Assembly: GCA_964650405.1 (NCBI GenBank)
Contig: CAZYTO010000063.1
Location: 1 to 21,637, forward strand
Source: CAZYTO01 sp964650405
Lineage (GTDB): Bacteria > Acidobacteriota > Thermoanaerobaculia > Gp7-AA8
Reading direction: 5' to 3'
Length of the DNA: 21,637 nucleotides
The notes under the pieces are model-generated. The model had not been told where the DNA came from and ran no database searches. It was given only the letters and a program-made list of their open reading frames with translations. This document shows positions 1-6,560 of this stretch, piece after piece (positions within the stretch are counted from its first letter, which is position 1; each line of letters begins with the position of its first letter). Position numbers and translations under genes: made by a program.

Positions 1-395
1 AGCGTCTCGACCGGAAAGACGGCGAAGTCACGGGTGTTCCGCGTGACGACGATCAGATGGTGGACGATCGCCGTGGCGGCGATCAGCCCATCCTCGATCA
101 AGTGATCATGACGCCGGTGGAGGAGCTTTGCCCAAGACCGAAAGATGCGGGCATCAACAGGAAGAACGTTCCGGGTTCGAGCGACAAGATCGATCCATGC
201 CTCGATCTCGGCGGCCTTGCCGGCGTCCTGTTCACGCGTCATCTCCACGCCTGCCTGCAACTCGCCGAGAGTGACGGCTGAGAGATGAAGATCCTCATCC
301 GCCGTTCGATCTACCCAAGCCACGACCGCCCCGTGCGGGCGCGGTTTGCGCAGCTCGGAAACGATGTTCGTGTCGAGAAGGTACACGGCACTCAC
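1..395 (-). CDS. vapC: VapC/FitB-like PIN-domain toxin (partial, cut by window edge)
   Basis: Reading the minus strand from a GTG at 395 gives an open frame of 131 codons that runs off the left edge. The protein begins MSAVYLLDTNIVSELRKP and has the PIN-domain acidic residues in order: D8 in LLDTN, E45 in TLGELQAG, D102 in EDGLIAATA and D123 in TRNTRDF. This matches the FitB/VapC branch of type II toxins, which are Mg-dependent endoribonucleases usually acting on tRNA or rRNA. The family is about 135-145 residues, so only the last few residues are missing. The GTG overlaps the antitoxin stop by 4 bp (GTGA), which suggests translational coupling. The cellular target cannot be told from sequence. 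Confidence 0.9.
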   Translation of the reverse strand, partial: MSAVYLLDTNIVSELRKPRPHGAVVAWVDRTADEDLHLSAVTLGELQAGVEMTREQDAGKAAEIEAWIDLVARTRNVLPVDARIFRSWAKLLHRRHDHLIEDGLIAATAIVHHLIVVTRNTRDFAVFPVET

Positions 396-667
396 TGCAA
401 AGGAAGCGGTTCCCGCCGGCGCCGGCCTCCGCGCGCGGGCACGGGAATGTCAGCGCGTGGAAACTCGGCGAGTAGCAAGTCCTTCAGACGAGGTCGTGTT
501 GCTTCTTCCAGATTGCGCCACTGGTCAACACGTACGAGCACCGCCATCTCCACTCCCCGCCGGGTGACGATCTGCGGCCCTTTGGTCAGGCTCGCGTCGA
601 GTAACTCGCTGAAACGCGCTTTAGCGTCCTGCACCGGCCACATCTTCGGTTCTTTTTTTCTCGCCAC
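392..667 (-). CDS. Phd/YefM-family antitoxin
   Basis: This 91-residue protein has the Phd/YefM signature WPVQDAKARFSELLDASL followed by a beta segment (QIVTRRGVEMAVLV), which form the DNA-binding N-terminal domain. The Arg-rich tail (about 75-91) is probably the disordered toxin-binding region. Members neutralise a PIN or RelE-type toxin and repress their own operon. It precedes the PIN toxin with a 4-bp stop/start overlap, so the pair is a complete type II toxin-antitoxin operon. The start is GTG at 667 with a GAGG-like sequence about 10 nt upstream. An ATG at 643 (MWPVQDAK) is an alternative that would shorten the protein by 8 residues. Confidence 0.88.
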   Translation of the reverse strand: MARKKEPKMWPVQDAKARFSELLDASLTKGPQIVTRRGVEMAVLVRVDQWRNLEEATRPRLKDLLLAEFPRADIPVPARGGRRRREPLPLQ

Positions 668-686
668 TGTCTATCAACCTCGTCAG

Positions 687-705
687 CTAGTCATCTAACT
701 AGTCA
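687..705 (-). promoter_or_regulatory. Direct repeat, possible antitoxin operator
   Basis: Two copies of CTAGTCA (TGACTAG on the minus strand) lie 12 bp apart at 687-693 and 699-705, about 20-38 bp upstream of the antitoxin start. A degenerate third copy, CTCGTCA, lies next to them at 679-685. Phd/YefM proteins repress their own promoters through short repeated boxes, so this is a plausible operator. The assignment rests on position and repetition only. Confidence 0.3.
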
Positions 706-793
706 GTTCATGATAGCACGCACGAAATCGACGTGCGTTAGTTGGACGCGCGCCCGCAGTCTGCTTGTAATGACGCTGAGCGAACAGCGAATC

Positions 794-837
794 CGCGACT
801 CCCCCGTGATACTTTCGTGAACGCCCCTGCCTAACCT
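794..837 (+). promoter_or_regulatory. CGTGA direct repeats with 11-bp period and possible -10, upstream of the response regulator
   Basis: CGCGA (794), CGTGA (805) and CGTGA (816) are spaced exactly 11 bp. The 16-bp core CGTGATnnTTTCGTGA is shared with the region upstream of the bufferin precursor at 3742-3757. OmpR/PhoB regulators bind head-to-tail sites with an 11-bp period. A weak -10-like TAACCT lies at 832-837, 11 bp after the last box, the same offset as at the bufferin promoter. The implied leader before the ATG at 850 is only a few nucleotides, which weakens the -10 call. Confidence 0.5.
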
Positions 838-849
838 CGCGGAAGAACC

Positions 850-1557
<708 letters not shown>

Positions 1558-1564
1558 AGACGGA

Positions 1565-1618
1565 AGTGGTTAGTGGTTAGTGGTTAGGTTCTCTCTTAAC
1601 CACTAACCACTGACCACT
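1565..1618. repeat. Intercistronic hairpin built of AGTGGTT tandem repeats
   Basis: Three units of a 7-bp AGTGGTT repeat (1565-1587) face their inverted copies (1596-1618) across an 8-nt loop (GTTCTCTC). The arms match at 21 of 23 positions. The hairpin fills the gap between the response regulator stop and the kinase start, where no clear ribosome binding site is visible. It could attenuate or terminate transcription or stabilise the upstream mRNA. It is one of several tandem-repeat palindromes in this window. Confidence 0.85.
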
Positions 1619-1629
1619 CCGCCTCTACT

Positions 1630-3069
1630 ATGCGTCTCTCCCTCTACACCCGCCTGGCCATCGCCCTTCTGGCCCTCTTCCTCGTCGTGACGGGGCTGTT
1701 CTTCGCCCTGACCATGTACGCCACGCGGGTGTCGACGGAGGAGGTCGATCAGAAGCTCAACCGCGGCCTGGCTGCCACCATTGCGCGCGAGCGGCCGGTG
1801 ATGGGGGACGGCTGGATCGACTGGAAGATGCTCGATAACGTCTTCGACGCCCTGATGGCCGTGAATCCGACCATCGAGATCTACCTCCTCGACCAGGACG
1901 GCAGGATCATTGCCTTCTCCGCGCCGGCGGCGAAAGTGAAGCGGCGCACGGTGTCGCTCGGGCCCATCCGGCGCTTCCTGGCCGGGGACCGTCTTCCCAT
2001 CCGCGGCGACGATCCGCGCGACATGTCCCGACGCAAGATCTTCTCCGTGGCCCGCCTCAAGGACAACCACTACCTCTACGTCATCCTCGGCGGCGAGCAG
2101 TACGACTCCGCCGTGGCCCAGCTCCGCGGGAGCTACATCCTCCAGCAGAGCGGCGTCGTGGCCATGGCCGGCATCCTCTTCGCCTTCTCTGCCGGACTGC
2201 TCCTCTTCGCCGCCATGACCCGCCGCCTGCGCCGCCTGGCCTCGGCCATGGAGTCGTTCAAGCGGAGCGACTTCAGCGGCGAGCCGGCCCTCGACCGCAC
2301 CGTCGGCAAGGGCGCGCTCGACGAAGTGGGCATGCTCACCACCACGTTCGAAGAGATGGCCGCGCGCATGGTCCTGCAGGTCAAGCAGCTCAAGGAAGTC
2401 GACCTCTATCGCCGCGAGCTCGTGGCCAACGTCTCCCACGACCTTCGGACGCCGCTGGCGTCGCTGCGCGGCTACGTCGATACCCTCCTTCTGAAAGAGG
2501 GACAGCTCTCGGCGGAGGAGCAGCGCCGGTTCCTGGAGATCGCCAGCCGTCACAGTGAGCGGCTCGGCCGGCTGGTGGACGAGCTGTTCGAGCTGTCGAA
2601 GCTCGACGCCCAGGTGACGCCCCTCCGCGTCGAGCCGTTCTCCATGGCCGAGCTGGTGCAGGACGTCGTCCAGAAGTTCCAGCTCCGCGCCGACCAGGCC
2701 GGCGTGAAGCTGGCCGCCGACTTCCGCCCGGACCTGCCGCTCGTCGAAGGCGACATCGCCCTGATGGAGCGCGTGCTCGAGAACCTCATCGAGAACGCCA
2801 TCCGCTACACCCCGGCCGGCGGCAGCGTCACCGTCGCGCTCGTCCCCGAAAACGGCAAGCTGACCGTCCGCGTGGCCGATACCGGCCGAGGGATCGCCGA
2901 GGAGAGCCTGCCGTACATCTTCGACCGCTTCTATCGGGGTCAGGAGTCCGGCGGCAGCGGTGCCGGCCTCGGCCTGGCCATCGCCCGCCGCATCCTCGAG
3001 CTCCACGGCGCCACCCTCCGCGCCCAGAGCCAGGTCAACGCCGGGACGACGTTCTCGTTCGCGGTATAG
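1630..3069 (+). CDS. HAMP-domain sensor histidine kinase
   Basis: The 479-residue membrane kinase has TM1 (about 10-32), a periplasmic sensor segment (about 33-174), TM2 (about 175-197), HAMP (about 198-255), a HisKA dimerisation domain with phospho-acceptor H270 in NVSHDLRTPLASLRGY, and a HATPase_c domain. The N box has N389 (NLIENAIRY), G1 is DTGRGIAEE, the F box is FDRFYRG and G2 is GAGLGLAIARRI, so it looks fully active. It follows the OmpR-type regulator and is its likely cognate kinase. The extracytoplasmic domain is not a family I can name, so the signal is unknown. No strong Shine-Dalgarno sequence precedes the ATG; the 54-bp hairpin ends 11 bp upstream. Confidence 0.94.
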   Translation: MRLSLYTRLAIALLALFLVVTGLFFALTMYATRVSTEEVDQKLNRGLAATIARERPVMGDGWIDWKMLDNVFDALMAVNPTIEIYLLDQDGRIIAFSAPAAKVKRRTVSLGPIRRFLAGDRLPIRGDDPRDMSRRKIFSVARLKDNHYLYVILGGEQYDSAVAQLRGSYILQQSGVVAMAGILFAFSAGLLLFAAMTRRLRRLASAMESFKRSDFSGEPALDRTVGKGALDEVGMLTTTFEEMAARMVLQVKQLKEVDLYRRELVANVSHDLRTPLASLRGYVDTLLLKEGQLSAEEQRRFLEIASRHSERLGRLVDELFELSKLDAQVTPLRVEPFSMAELVQDVVQKFQLRADQAGVKLAADFRPDLPLVEGDIALMERVLENLIENAIRYTPAGGSVTVALVPENGKLTVRVADTGRGIAEESLPYIFDRFYRGQESGGSGAGLGLAIARRILELHGATLRAQSQVNAGTTFSFAV

Positions 3070-3078
3070 GGTGGGGGG

Positions 3079-3606
3079 CGGGTGCCAGGTGCCGGGTAAC
3101 GGGTGCCGGGTAACGGGGTATTGGGTATCGGGGATCGGGTCTCCGCAAGGCTGCGGATGTTGCCATGCCATCCCACCGTGTTGCCACGCGGTCCGGCGGT
3201 GTTGCCACGCCGTCCTACGGTGTTGCCACGCCGTCCAATGGTGTTGCCACGCCGTCTAACGGTGTCGCCACGCCGTCTAACGGTGTCGCCACGCCGTCCA
3301 ACGGTGTTGCCATGCTGACAACGGTGTTGCCACGCCGTCTAACGGTGTTGCCATGCTGGCAACACGCCCATACTTCCGTCACCCGGTGCGGGCCTCAACC
3401 GCAGCAACTCACTCGGAAACAATTGACGTACCAAGGAGGTACGTAGGCGGCCGCGATGACCATCACCGGCACCAACGCGTCGCCCGATCCCAGGAAACCT
3501 GTTCCCGACTCCTACACCTAGACACCCGATACCCGATACCTGATACCCCGGAACCTCGATACCCCGGAACCCCGGAACCCCGGAACCCCGGTACCCGGTA
3601 CCCGCT
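3079..3606. repeat. Gene-free repeat region with inverted GGGTATCGGG-type arms
   Basis: The gap between the kinase and the bufferin precursor contains no convincing gene. On the left (3079-3140) are G-rich short repeats such as GGTGCCGGGTAACGG and GGGTATCGGGGATCGGG. On the right (about 3482-3606) are the same kinds of unit in inverted orientation, such as ACCCGATACCCGATACC, followed by tandem CCCCGGAAC units (about 3546-3590). Between them are the 21-bp minisatellite and a perfect 7-bp hairpin (ACGTACC/GGTACGT, 3426-3444). The whole could fold as one large cruciform. Frames that stay open across this region are low-complexity artefacts. The stretch 3607-3640 is C-rich and I see no gene up to 3820. 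Confidence 0.75.
3157..3366. repeat. Tandem array of ten ~21-bp units (minisatellite)
   Basis: Ten head-to-tail units start at 3157, 3178, 3199, 3220, 3241, 3262, 3283, 3304, 3324 and 3345. The unit begins GTGTTGCCACGCCGTC; unit 8 is 20 bp and unit 10 is 22 bp. Inner units are nearly identical and outer ones diverge, as expected from slippage or unequal exchange. Each good unit holds a small inverted repeat (CCGT/ACGG). The last unit closes with a perfect 8-bp hairpin, GTGTTGCC-ATGCT-GGCAACAC. Since 21 is a multiple of three, one frame encodes a heptad GVATPSN, but there is no ribosome binding site or homology to support a gene. Confidence 0.9.
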
Positions 3607-3741
3607 CCCGCCCGCCCCGCCCGCCCCGCTCGCCATCCCCCGTATGCCCGACCTGAGGTACACTCCCGCGCACTAGTCACAGCGAAGGCGAAGCATTCAC
3701 AGCGTAGCGTCCCGGCCGTCCGCGGCGGCGGAGCCCTCCGT

Positions 3742-3796
3742 CGTGATCGTTTCGTGAGAAGTGCATGAGTCCAATGTGAAGTCCACGCCGTAGATT
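3742..3796 (+). promoter_or_regulatory. Four CGTGA-like boxes with 11-bp period and -10 upstream of bufA
   Basis: CGTGA (3742), CGTGA (3753), CATGA (3764) and TGTGA (3775) are spaced exactly 11 bp. A -10-like TAGATT lies at 3791-3796, leaving 11 bp after the last box. This is the layout of PhoB/OmpR class II promoters, where the activator replaces a good -35. The first two boxes share 14 of 16 bases with the repeat upstream of the response regulator. The predicted start near 3803 leaves a short leader that still contains the strong ribosome binding site at 3804-3813. Confidence 0.55.
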
Positions 3797-3820
3797 GCAC
3801 ACAAAAGGAGGAGTCATCGC

Positions 3821-4204
3821 ATGAACAGTAAAGATCTCGCCCGTTACCTCGTCCTCGGTGGTGTCGTTGCCGGTCTGACCGCCGGTGCAGAGCTTCGCGC
3901 CAGCACCGTCCGTCTCTCCGCGAACAACAGCCTCAGCAACGCCACGACCATCGCCGCCGACAAAGCCGCCACGGTTGACAAGCACGCCTGTAAAGGCCTC
4001 AACTCGTGTAAAGGCCACGGCAACTGCAAGTCCGGCGACAACGGCTGCGCCGGCAAGAACTCCTGCAAGGGCAAGGGTGGCTGCGCGTCGAAGGAATACC
4101 GCCATGACTGCGCCGGCAAGAACGCCTGCAAGGGTCAGGGCCAGGGTGGCAAGAACGACTGCAAGGGCAAGAGCTCGTGCTCCGTTCCGCCGAAGGCTTC
4201 GTAA
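3821..4204 (+). CDS. bufA: BufA2-like bufferin precursor (Cys-rich metallophore RiPP)
   Basis: This 127-residue protein has an N-terminal Sec-type signal (charged start, hydrophobic 10-23), a Ser/Asn/Ala-rich linker (about 28-54) and a Lys/Gly/Cys-rich core. The core has ten cysteines: 57, 63, 69, 76, 82, 88, 97, 103, 114 and 120. They sit in repeats of the form CxGKNxCKGxGxC (CKGLNSCKGHGNC, CAGKNSCKGKGGC, CAGKNACKG). That pattern and the MNIO/DUF2063/DoxX neighbours identify a bufferin precursor. In characterised members, cysteines are converted to thiooxazole-type heterocycles and the peptide binds copper in the periplasm; the exact product and metal here are inferred. It has the strongest Shine-Dalgarno noted in the window (AAAGGAGGAG, 3804-3813), consistent with high expression. 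Confidence 0.88.
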   Translation: MNSKDLARYLVLGGVVAGLTAGAELRASTVRLSANNSLSNATTIAADKAATVDKHACKGLNSCKGHGNCKSGDNGCAGKNSCKGKGGCASKEYRHDCAGKNACKGQGQGGKNDCKGKSSCSVPPKAS

Positions 4205-4223
4205 CGAGCCCAACCGCACCTCC

Positions 4224-4260
4224 GGTTGCCGGTTCCTGCACCTCGCGGGAACCGGCAGCC
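4224..4260 (+). terminator. Strong hairpin between bufA and bufB (possible attenuator)
   Basis: TGCCGGTTCC (4227-4236) pairs perfectly with GGAACCGGCA (4248-4257) across an 11-nt loop, extendable to about 13 bp with GGT/GCC. It starts about 20 bp after the bufA stop and about 105 bp before the bufB start. No U-tract follows, so it may be a partial terminator or an mRNA 3'-end stabiliser. Either would give more precursor than enzyme, a common need in RiPP operons. The rest of the bufA-bufB gap shows nothing else I can name. Confidence 0.6.
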
Positions 4261-4363
4261 CCTTCGGATGGTTCTCAGTTGCCGGTGGTCGTCGAAGCGT
4301 GTGGCACACCGCGCCGGCGATCGACCAGTGACAACCGAGCATCATCGCCGCAACCCGAAACCA

Positions 4364-5311
4364 ATGAACAGATTCGGCTATCCTGACCTCGGTATCGGCC
4401 TCGGCCTCCGCTCGCCTCACTACACCCACATCCTCGGAAAGCAGCCCGAAGTGGGATGGTTCGAGGCCCTCTCCGAGAACTACCTCGACACCGGCGGCCG
4501 GCCCCGCTTCATCCTCGAACAGGTCGCGGAGCGCTACCCGGTCGTCCTGCACGGCGTGTCGCTCTCCATCGGCGGCACCGACCCGCTCGACATGGAGTAT
4601 CTCCGCAAGCTGAAGGCGCTCGGCCGCGCCGTCAACGCCCGCTGGATCTCCGATCACCTCTGCTGGACCGGCGTCCTCGGCCGCAACTCACACGACCTCC
4701 TGCCGGTGCCGACCAACGAGGAGATGCTCGACCACATCGCCGGCCGCGTGCGGATCGTCAGCGACGTCCTGGAGCGGCCCTTCGTCATCGAGAACCCCTC
4801 CTCGTACGTCGAGTTCAAGGTGTCCACGATGAACGAGTGGACCTTCCTCTCCCAGCTCGCCGAGCGCGCCGACTGCGGGCTCCTGCTCGACGTCAACAAC
4901 ATCTTCGTCAGTTCGTTCAACCACCGCTTCGACCCGAATGACTACGTCGACGCCATCCCCGCCGACCGCGTCGTGCAGATCCACCTCGCCGGCCACACCA
5001 ACTACGGCACGCACATCATCGACACCCACACCGGACAGGTCATCGACGAGGTATGGGCGCTCTACAACCGCGCCATCGCCCGCTTCGGCGACGTCTCCAC
5101 CATGGTCGAGTGGGACCAGGACATCCCCGGCTTCGAAGTCGTCTACGCCGAGGCGCTCAAGGCCGCGGAGTACCGCGCCGCCGTTCATCCTGAGCGAGGG
5201 CGGCGGATGGGCGGGAGCGAAGGATCAGAGTGTTCCGTCGCTCCCTACGAGCAGGTCGCCGCAACCGCGCGTGACTCTGCCGTGAGCGCCGGCGTGACGG
5301 AGGTCGCGTGA
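4364..5311 (+). CDS. bufB: MNIO (DUF692) maturation enzyme, BufB-like, with repeat-derived C-terminus
   Basis: The 315-residue protein belongs to the multinuclear non-heme iron oxidase family (MbnB/BufB/HvfB), TIM-barrel enzymes that modify cysteines of a precursor with help from a partner protein. Characteristic segments are LGIGLGLRSPHY (9-20), WFEALSENYLDTGG (32-45), LHGVSLSIGG (62-71), ISDHLCW (95-101), IENPSSYVEF (142-151), LLLDVNNI (173-180), IHLAGH (206-211) and MVEWDQDIPGF (247-257). H63, H98, E143, D176, H207 and E249 are candidate metal ligands. ATG 4364 is chosen because family similarity starts there; an upstream extension would run through the hairpin. The barrel ends near residue 272. 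Residues about 274-293 are encoded by an intergenic-type repeat (5184-5240), so the tail is anomalous. Confidence 0.92.
   Translation: MNRFGYPDLGIGLGLRSPHYTHILGKQPEVGWFEALSENYLDTGGRPRFILEQVAERYPVVLHGVSLSIGGTDPLDMEYLRKLKALGRAVNARWISDHLCWTGVLGRNSHDLLPVPTNEEMLDHIAGRVRIVSDVLERPFVIENPSSYVEFKVSTMNEWTFLSQLAERADCGLLLDVNNIFVSSFNHRFDPNDYVDAIPADRVVQIHLAGHTNYGTHIIDTHTGQVIDEVWALYNRAIARFGDVSTMVEWDQDIPGFEVVYAEALKAAEYRAAVHPERGRRMGGSEGSECSVAPYEQVAATARDSAVSAGVTEVA
5184..5240 (+). repeat. GAGCGAGGG-type dispersed repeat, copy a (inside the bufB 3' end)
   Basis: The sequence CATCCTGAGCGAGGGCGG followed by GGGCGGGAGCGAAGGATCAG matches copies at 5321-5373 (direct), 21200-21254 (direct) and 21504-21558 (inverted). 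Its ends (ATCCT/AGGAT) are complementary. This copy lies in frame in bufB and encodes HPERGRRMGGSEGSE, unlike any part of the MNIO fold. It resembles, from memory, the widespread bacterial intergenic repeat that starts TTCATCCTGAGCG. Confidence 0.75.
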
Positions 5312-5320
5312 GCGTCTTCG

Positions 5321-5373
5321 AGTCCATCCCGAGCGAGGGTGGTTGGTGGCTGGGAGCGAGGGATCTGGAACGT
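5321..5373 (+). repeat. GAGCGAGGG-type dispersed repeat, copy b
   Basis: A second, more diverged copy in direct orientation (CATCCCGAGCGAGGGTGG followed by GGGAGCGAGGGATC) starts 10 bp after the bufB stop. It is the first part of the non-coding block separating bufB from bufC. Confidence 0.65.
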
Positions 5374-5429
5374 AATCTCGCTGACCGTTCCCGGTTCGTA
5401 CCGAGCAAGAACAGTCAGGCAGCGCGCCA

Positions 5430-5714
5430 ACACCCTCTCACACCGGGAGAGGGTCGCCGCGGAGCGCCAATCGCCAAGATCGAGTCAGTGAAGGGCACTC
5501 AGCGTAGCGGCGGGGTGAGGGGTCAAGGCCTTCAGCGGCGTCCCTTCCAAATTGCTGCGATGAAAGGCGTCTTTCCATCACAGACTCGCCGCGGTAGATG
5601 CGAGAGAGAGATCCCCTCACCCCGGCCCCTCCGCGCTGACTGCTCGAAAGCTGACTCACTGAGTGTCGGATTGCGCGCTACGTGGCCGACCCTCTCCCGC
5701 CGGGAGAGGGTGTG
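5430..5714. repeat. Nested palindromic element between bufB and bufC
   Basis: The left arm (5430-5525) holds CACCCTCTC-ACACC-GGGAGAGGGTC, then GTCAGTGA and GGGGTGAGGGG. The right arm (about 5612-5714) holds CCCCTCACCCC, CTGACTCACTGAG and then GACCCTCTCCCGCCGGGAGA. The arms are inverted copies in matching order, so the 285 bp can fold into one long branched hairpin. Near the apex is GATGAAAG-GCGT-CTTTCCATC (5559-5579). CCCTCACCCC and CCCTCTCCC motifs recall a common intergenic repeat of proteobacteria-like genomes. A frame open across it from GTG 5308 to 5793 is not a convincing gene. Confidence 0.75.
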
Positions 5715-5792
5715 CTCCGCTCCACTCGGCATTCATTCACTCATTTCACAAGCCCTGCCTCCCACATGCGCCGTTGCGGCGGGAGCCCGCTA

Positions 5793-6557
5793 GTGCGCGA
5801 CCTCCAGACCTGGATGCTGGGCGCGATCTCCGCCCCACTCCCGCCGCCTCCTTCCGACGTCGCCGCGCACATCCTCCCCTCGGCCACGTTGCAGCCGGAG
5901 GAGCGCATCGCCCTCTACCGCGACATGTACGAGGTGCGGATGATCGAGGCGCTGGAGGCGGACTATCCCGCCCTCCGCGCCCTCATCGGCCACTCGAAGT
6001 TCCACCGCCTGGCCTGGGACTACGTGCAGGCACATCCTTCGACGTCATACACCCTCAACCGCCTCGGCGACCACATGCCGGCCTTCATCGAGGGACACAA
6101 GCCGTCCACGCGCCGGCCGCTGCTGGCCGACCTGGCCCGGCTCGAGCTGGCCATGACCGAAGTCTTCGACGAGGCCGAGGCTGCGCCGCTGGGTGCCGAC
6201 GCCTTCGCCGGGATCGATCCGGAGCGCATCGCCGGCGTGAAGCTCGTCACCATCCCCGCTCTCCGCCTGCTGGCATTGCGCTATCCCGTCAACGAGCTCT
6301 TCTCCGCCTGGCGCGAGGAAGAGGCCCTGGTTCTGCCGCGCAAGCGCGCCCAATGGCTGGCCGTCCATCGCCGCGACTACTCCGTCTACCGCACGCCGCT
6401 CAGCGAGCGCGGCTTCGTCATGCTCTCCGCCCTTCGTGACGGAAAGACGATCGGTGAAACCATCGAGCTTTTGCCGCATCTCACCGGGGACGAGCTGTTC
6501 GGCTGGTTCCGGGAGTGGAGCGCCGCCGGCCTGTTCACCTCTTTGGAGATTGACTAG
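5793..6557 (+). CDS. bufC: DUF2063 putative DNA-binding-domain protein, BufC-like partner of the MNIO enzyme
   Basis: This is a DUF2063-type protein (about 254 residues) with the N-terminal signature RDLQTWMLGAI and ERIALYRDMYEVRMIEALEADYP, then a C-terminal domain ending HLTGDELFGWFREWSAAGLF. In characterised MNIO systems (MbnC, HvfC, BufC) this partner recruits the precursor to the MNIO enzyme. The start is uncertain. GTG 5793 has GGGAG seven bases upstream and begins where family similarity begins. ATG 5766 adds nine unlike residues and lacks a ribosome binding site. Frames further upstream enter the palindromic element. Such partners usually sit right behind the MNIO gene; here about 480 bp of repeats intervene. 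Its stop is 3 bp from the next start. Confidence 0.88.
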   Translation: MRDLQTWMLGAISAPLPPPPSDVAAHILPSATLQPEERIALYRDMYEVRMIEALEADYPALRALIGHSKFHRLAWDYVQAHPSTSYTLNRLGDHMPAFIEGHKPSTRRPLLADLARLELAMTEVFDEAEAAPLGADAFAGIDPERIAGVKLVTIPALRLLALRYPVNELFSAWREEEALVLPRKRAQWLAVHRRDYSVYRTPLSERGFVMLSALRDGKTIGETIELLPHLTGDELFGWFREWSAAGLFTSLEID

Positions 6558-6560
6558 AAC

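Noticed and set aside
3157..3366. CRISPR array
   Set aside because: The units are contiguous 21-bp tandem copies without unique spacers and no cas genes are nearby.
3165..3446. Repeat protein with GVATPSN heptads
   Set aside because: No ribosome binding site; several frames stay open because the unit is a multiple of three without stops; surrounding DNA is all repeats.
5308..5793. 161-codon gene starting at the GTGA overlap with bufB
   Set aside because: It runs through a dispersed repeat and a 285-bp palindrome, and its product has no family features. The GTG may be a relic of the original bufC start.
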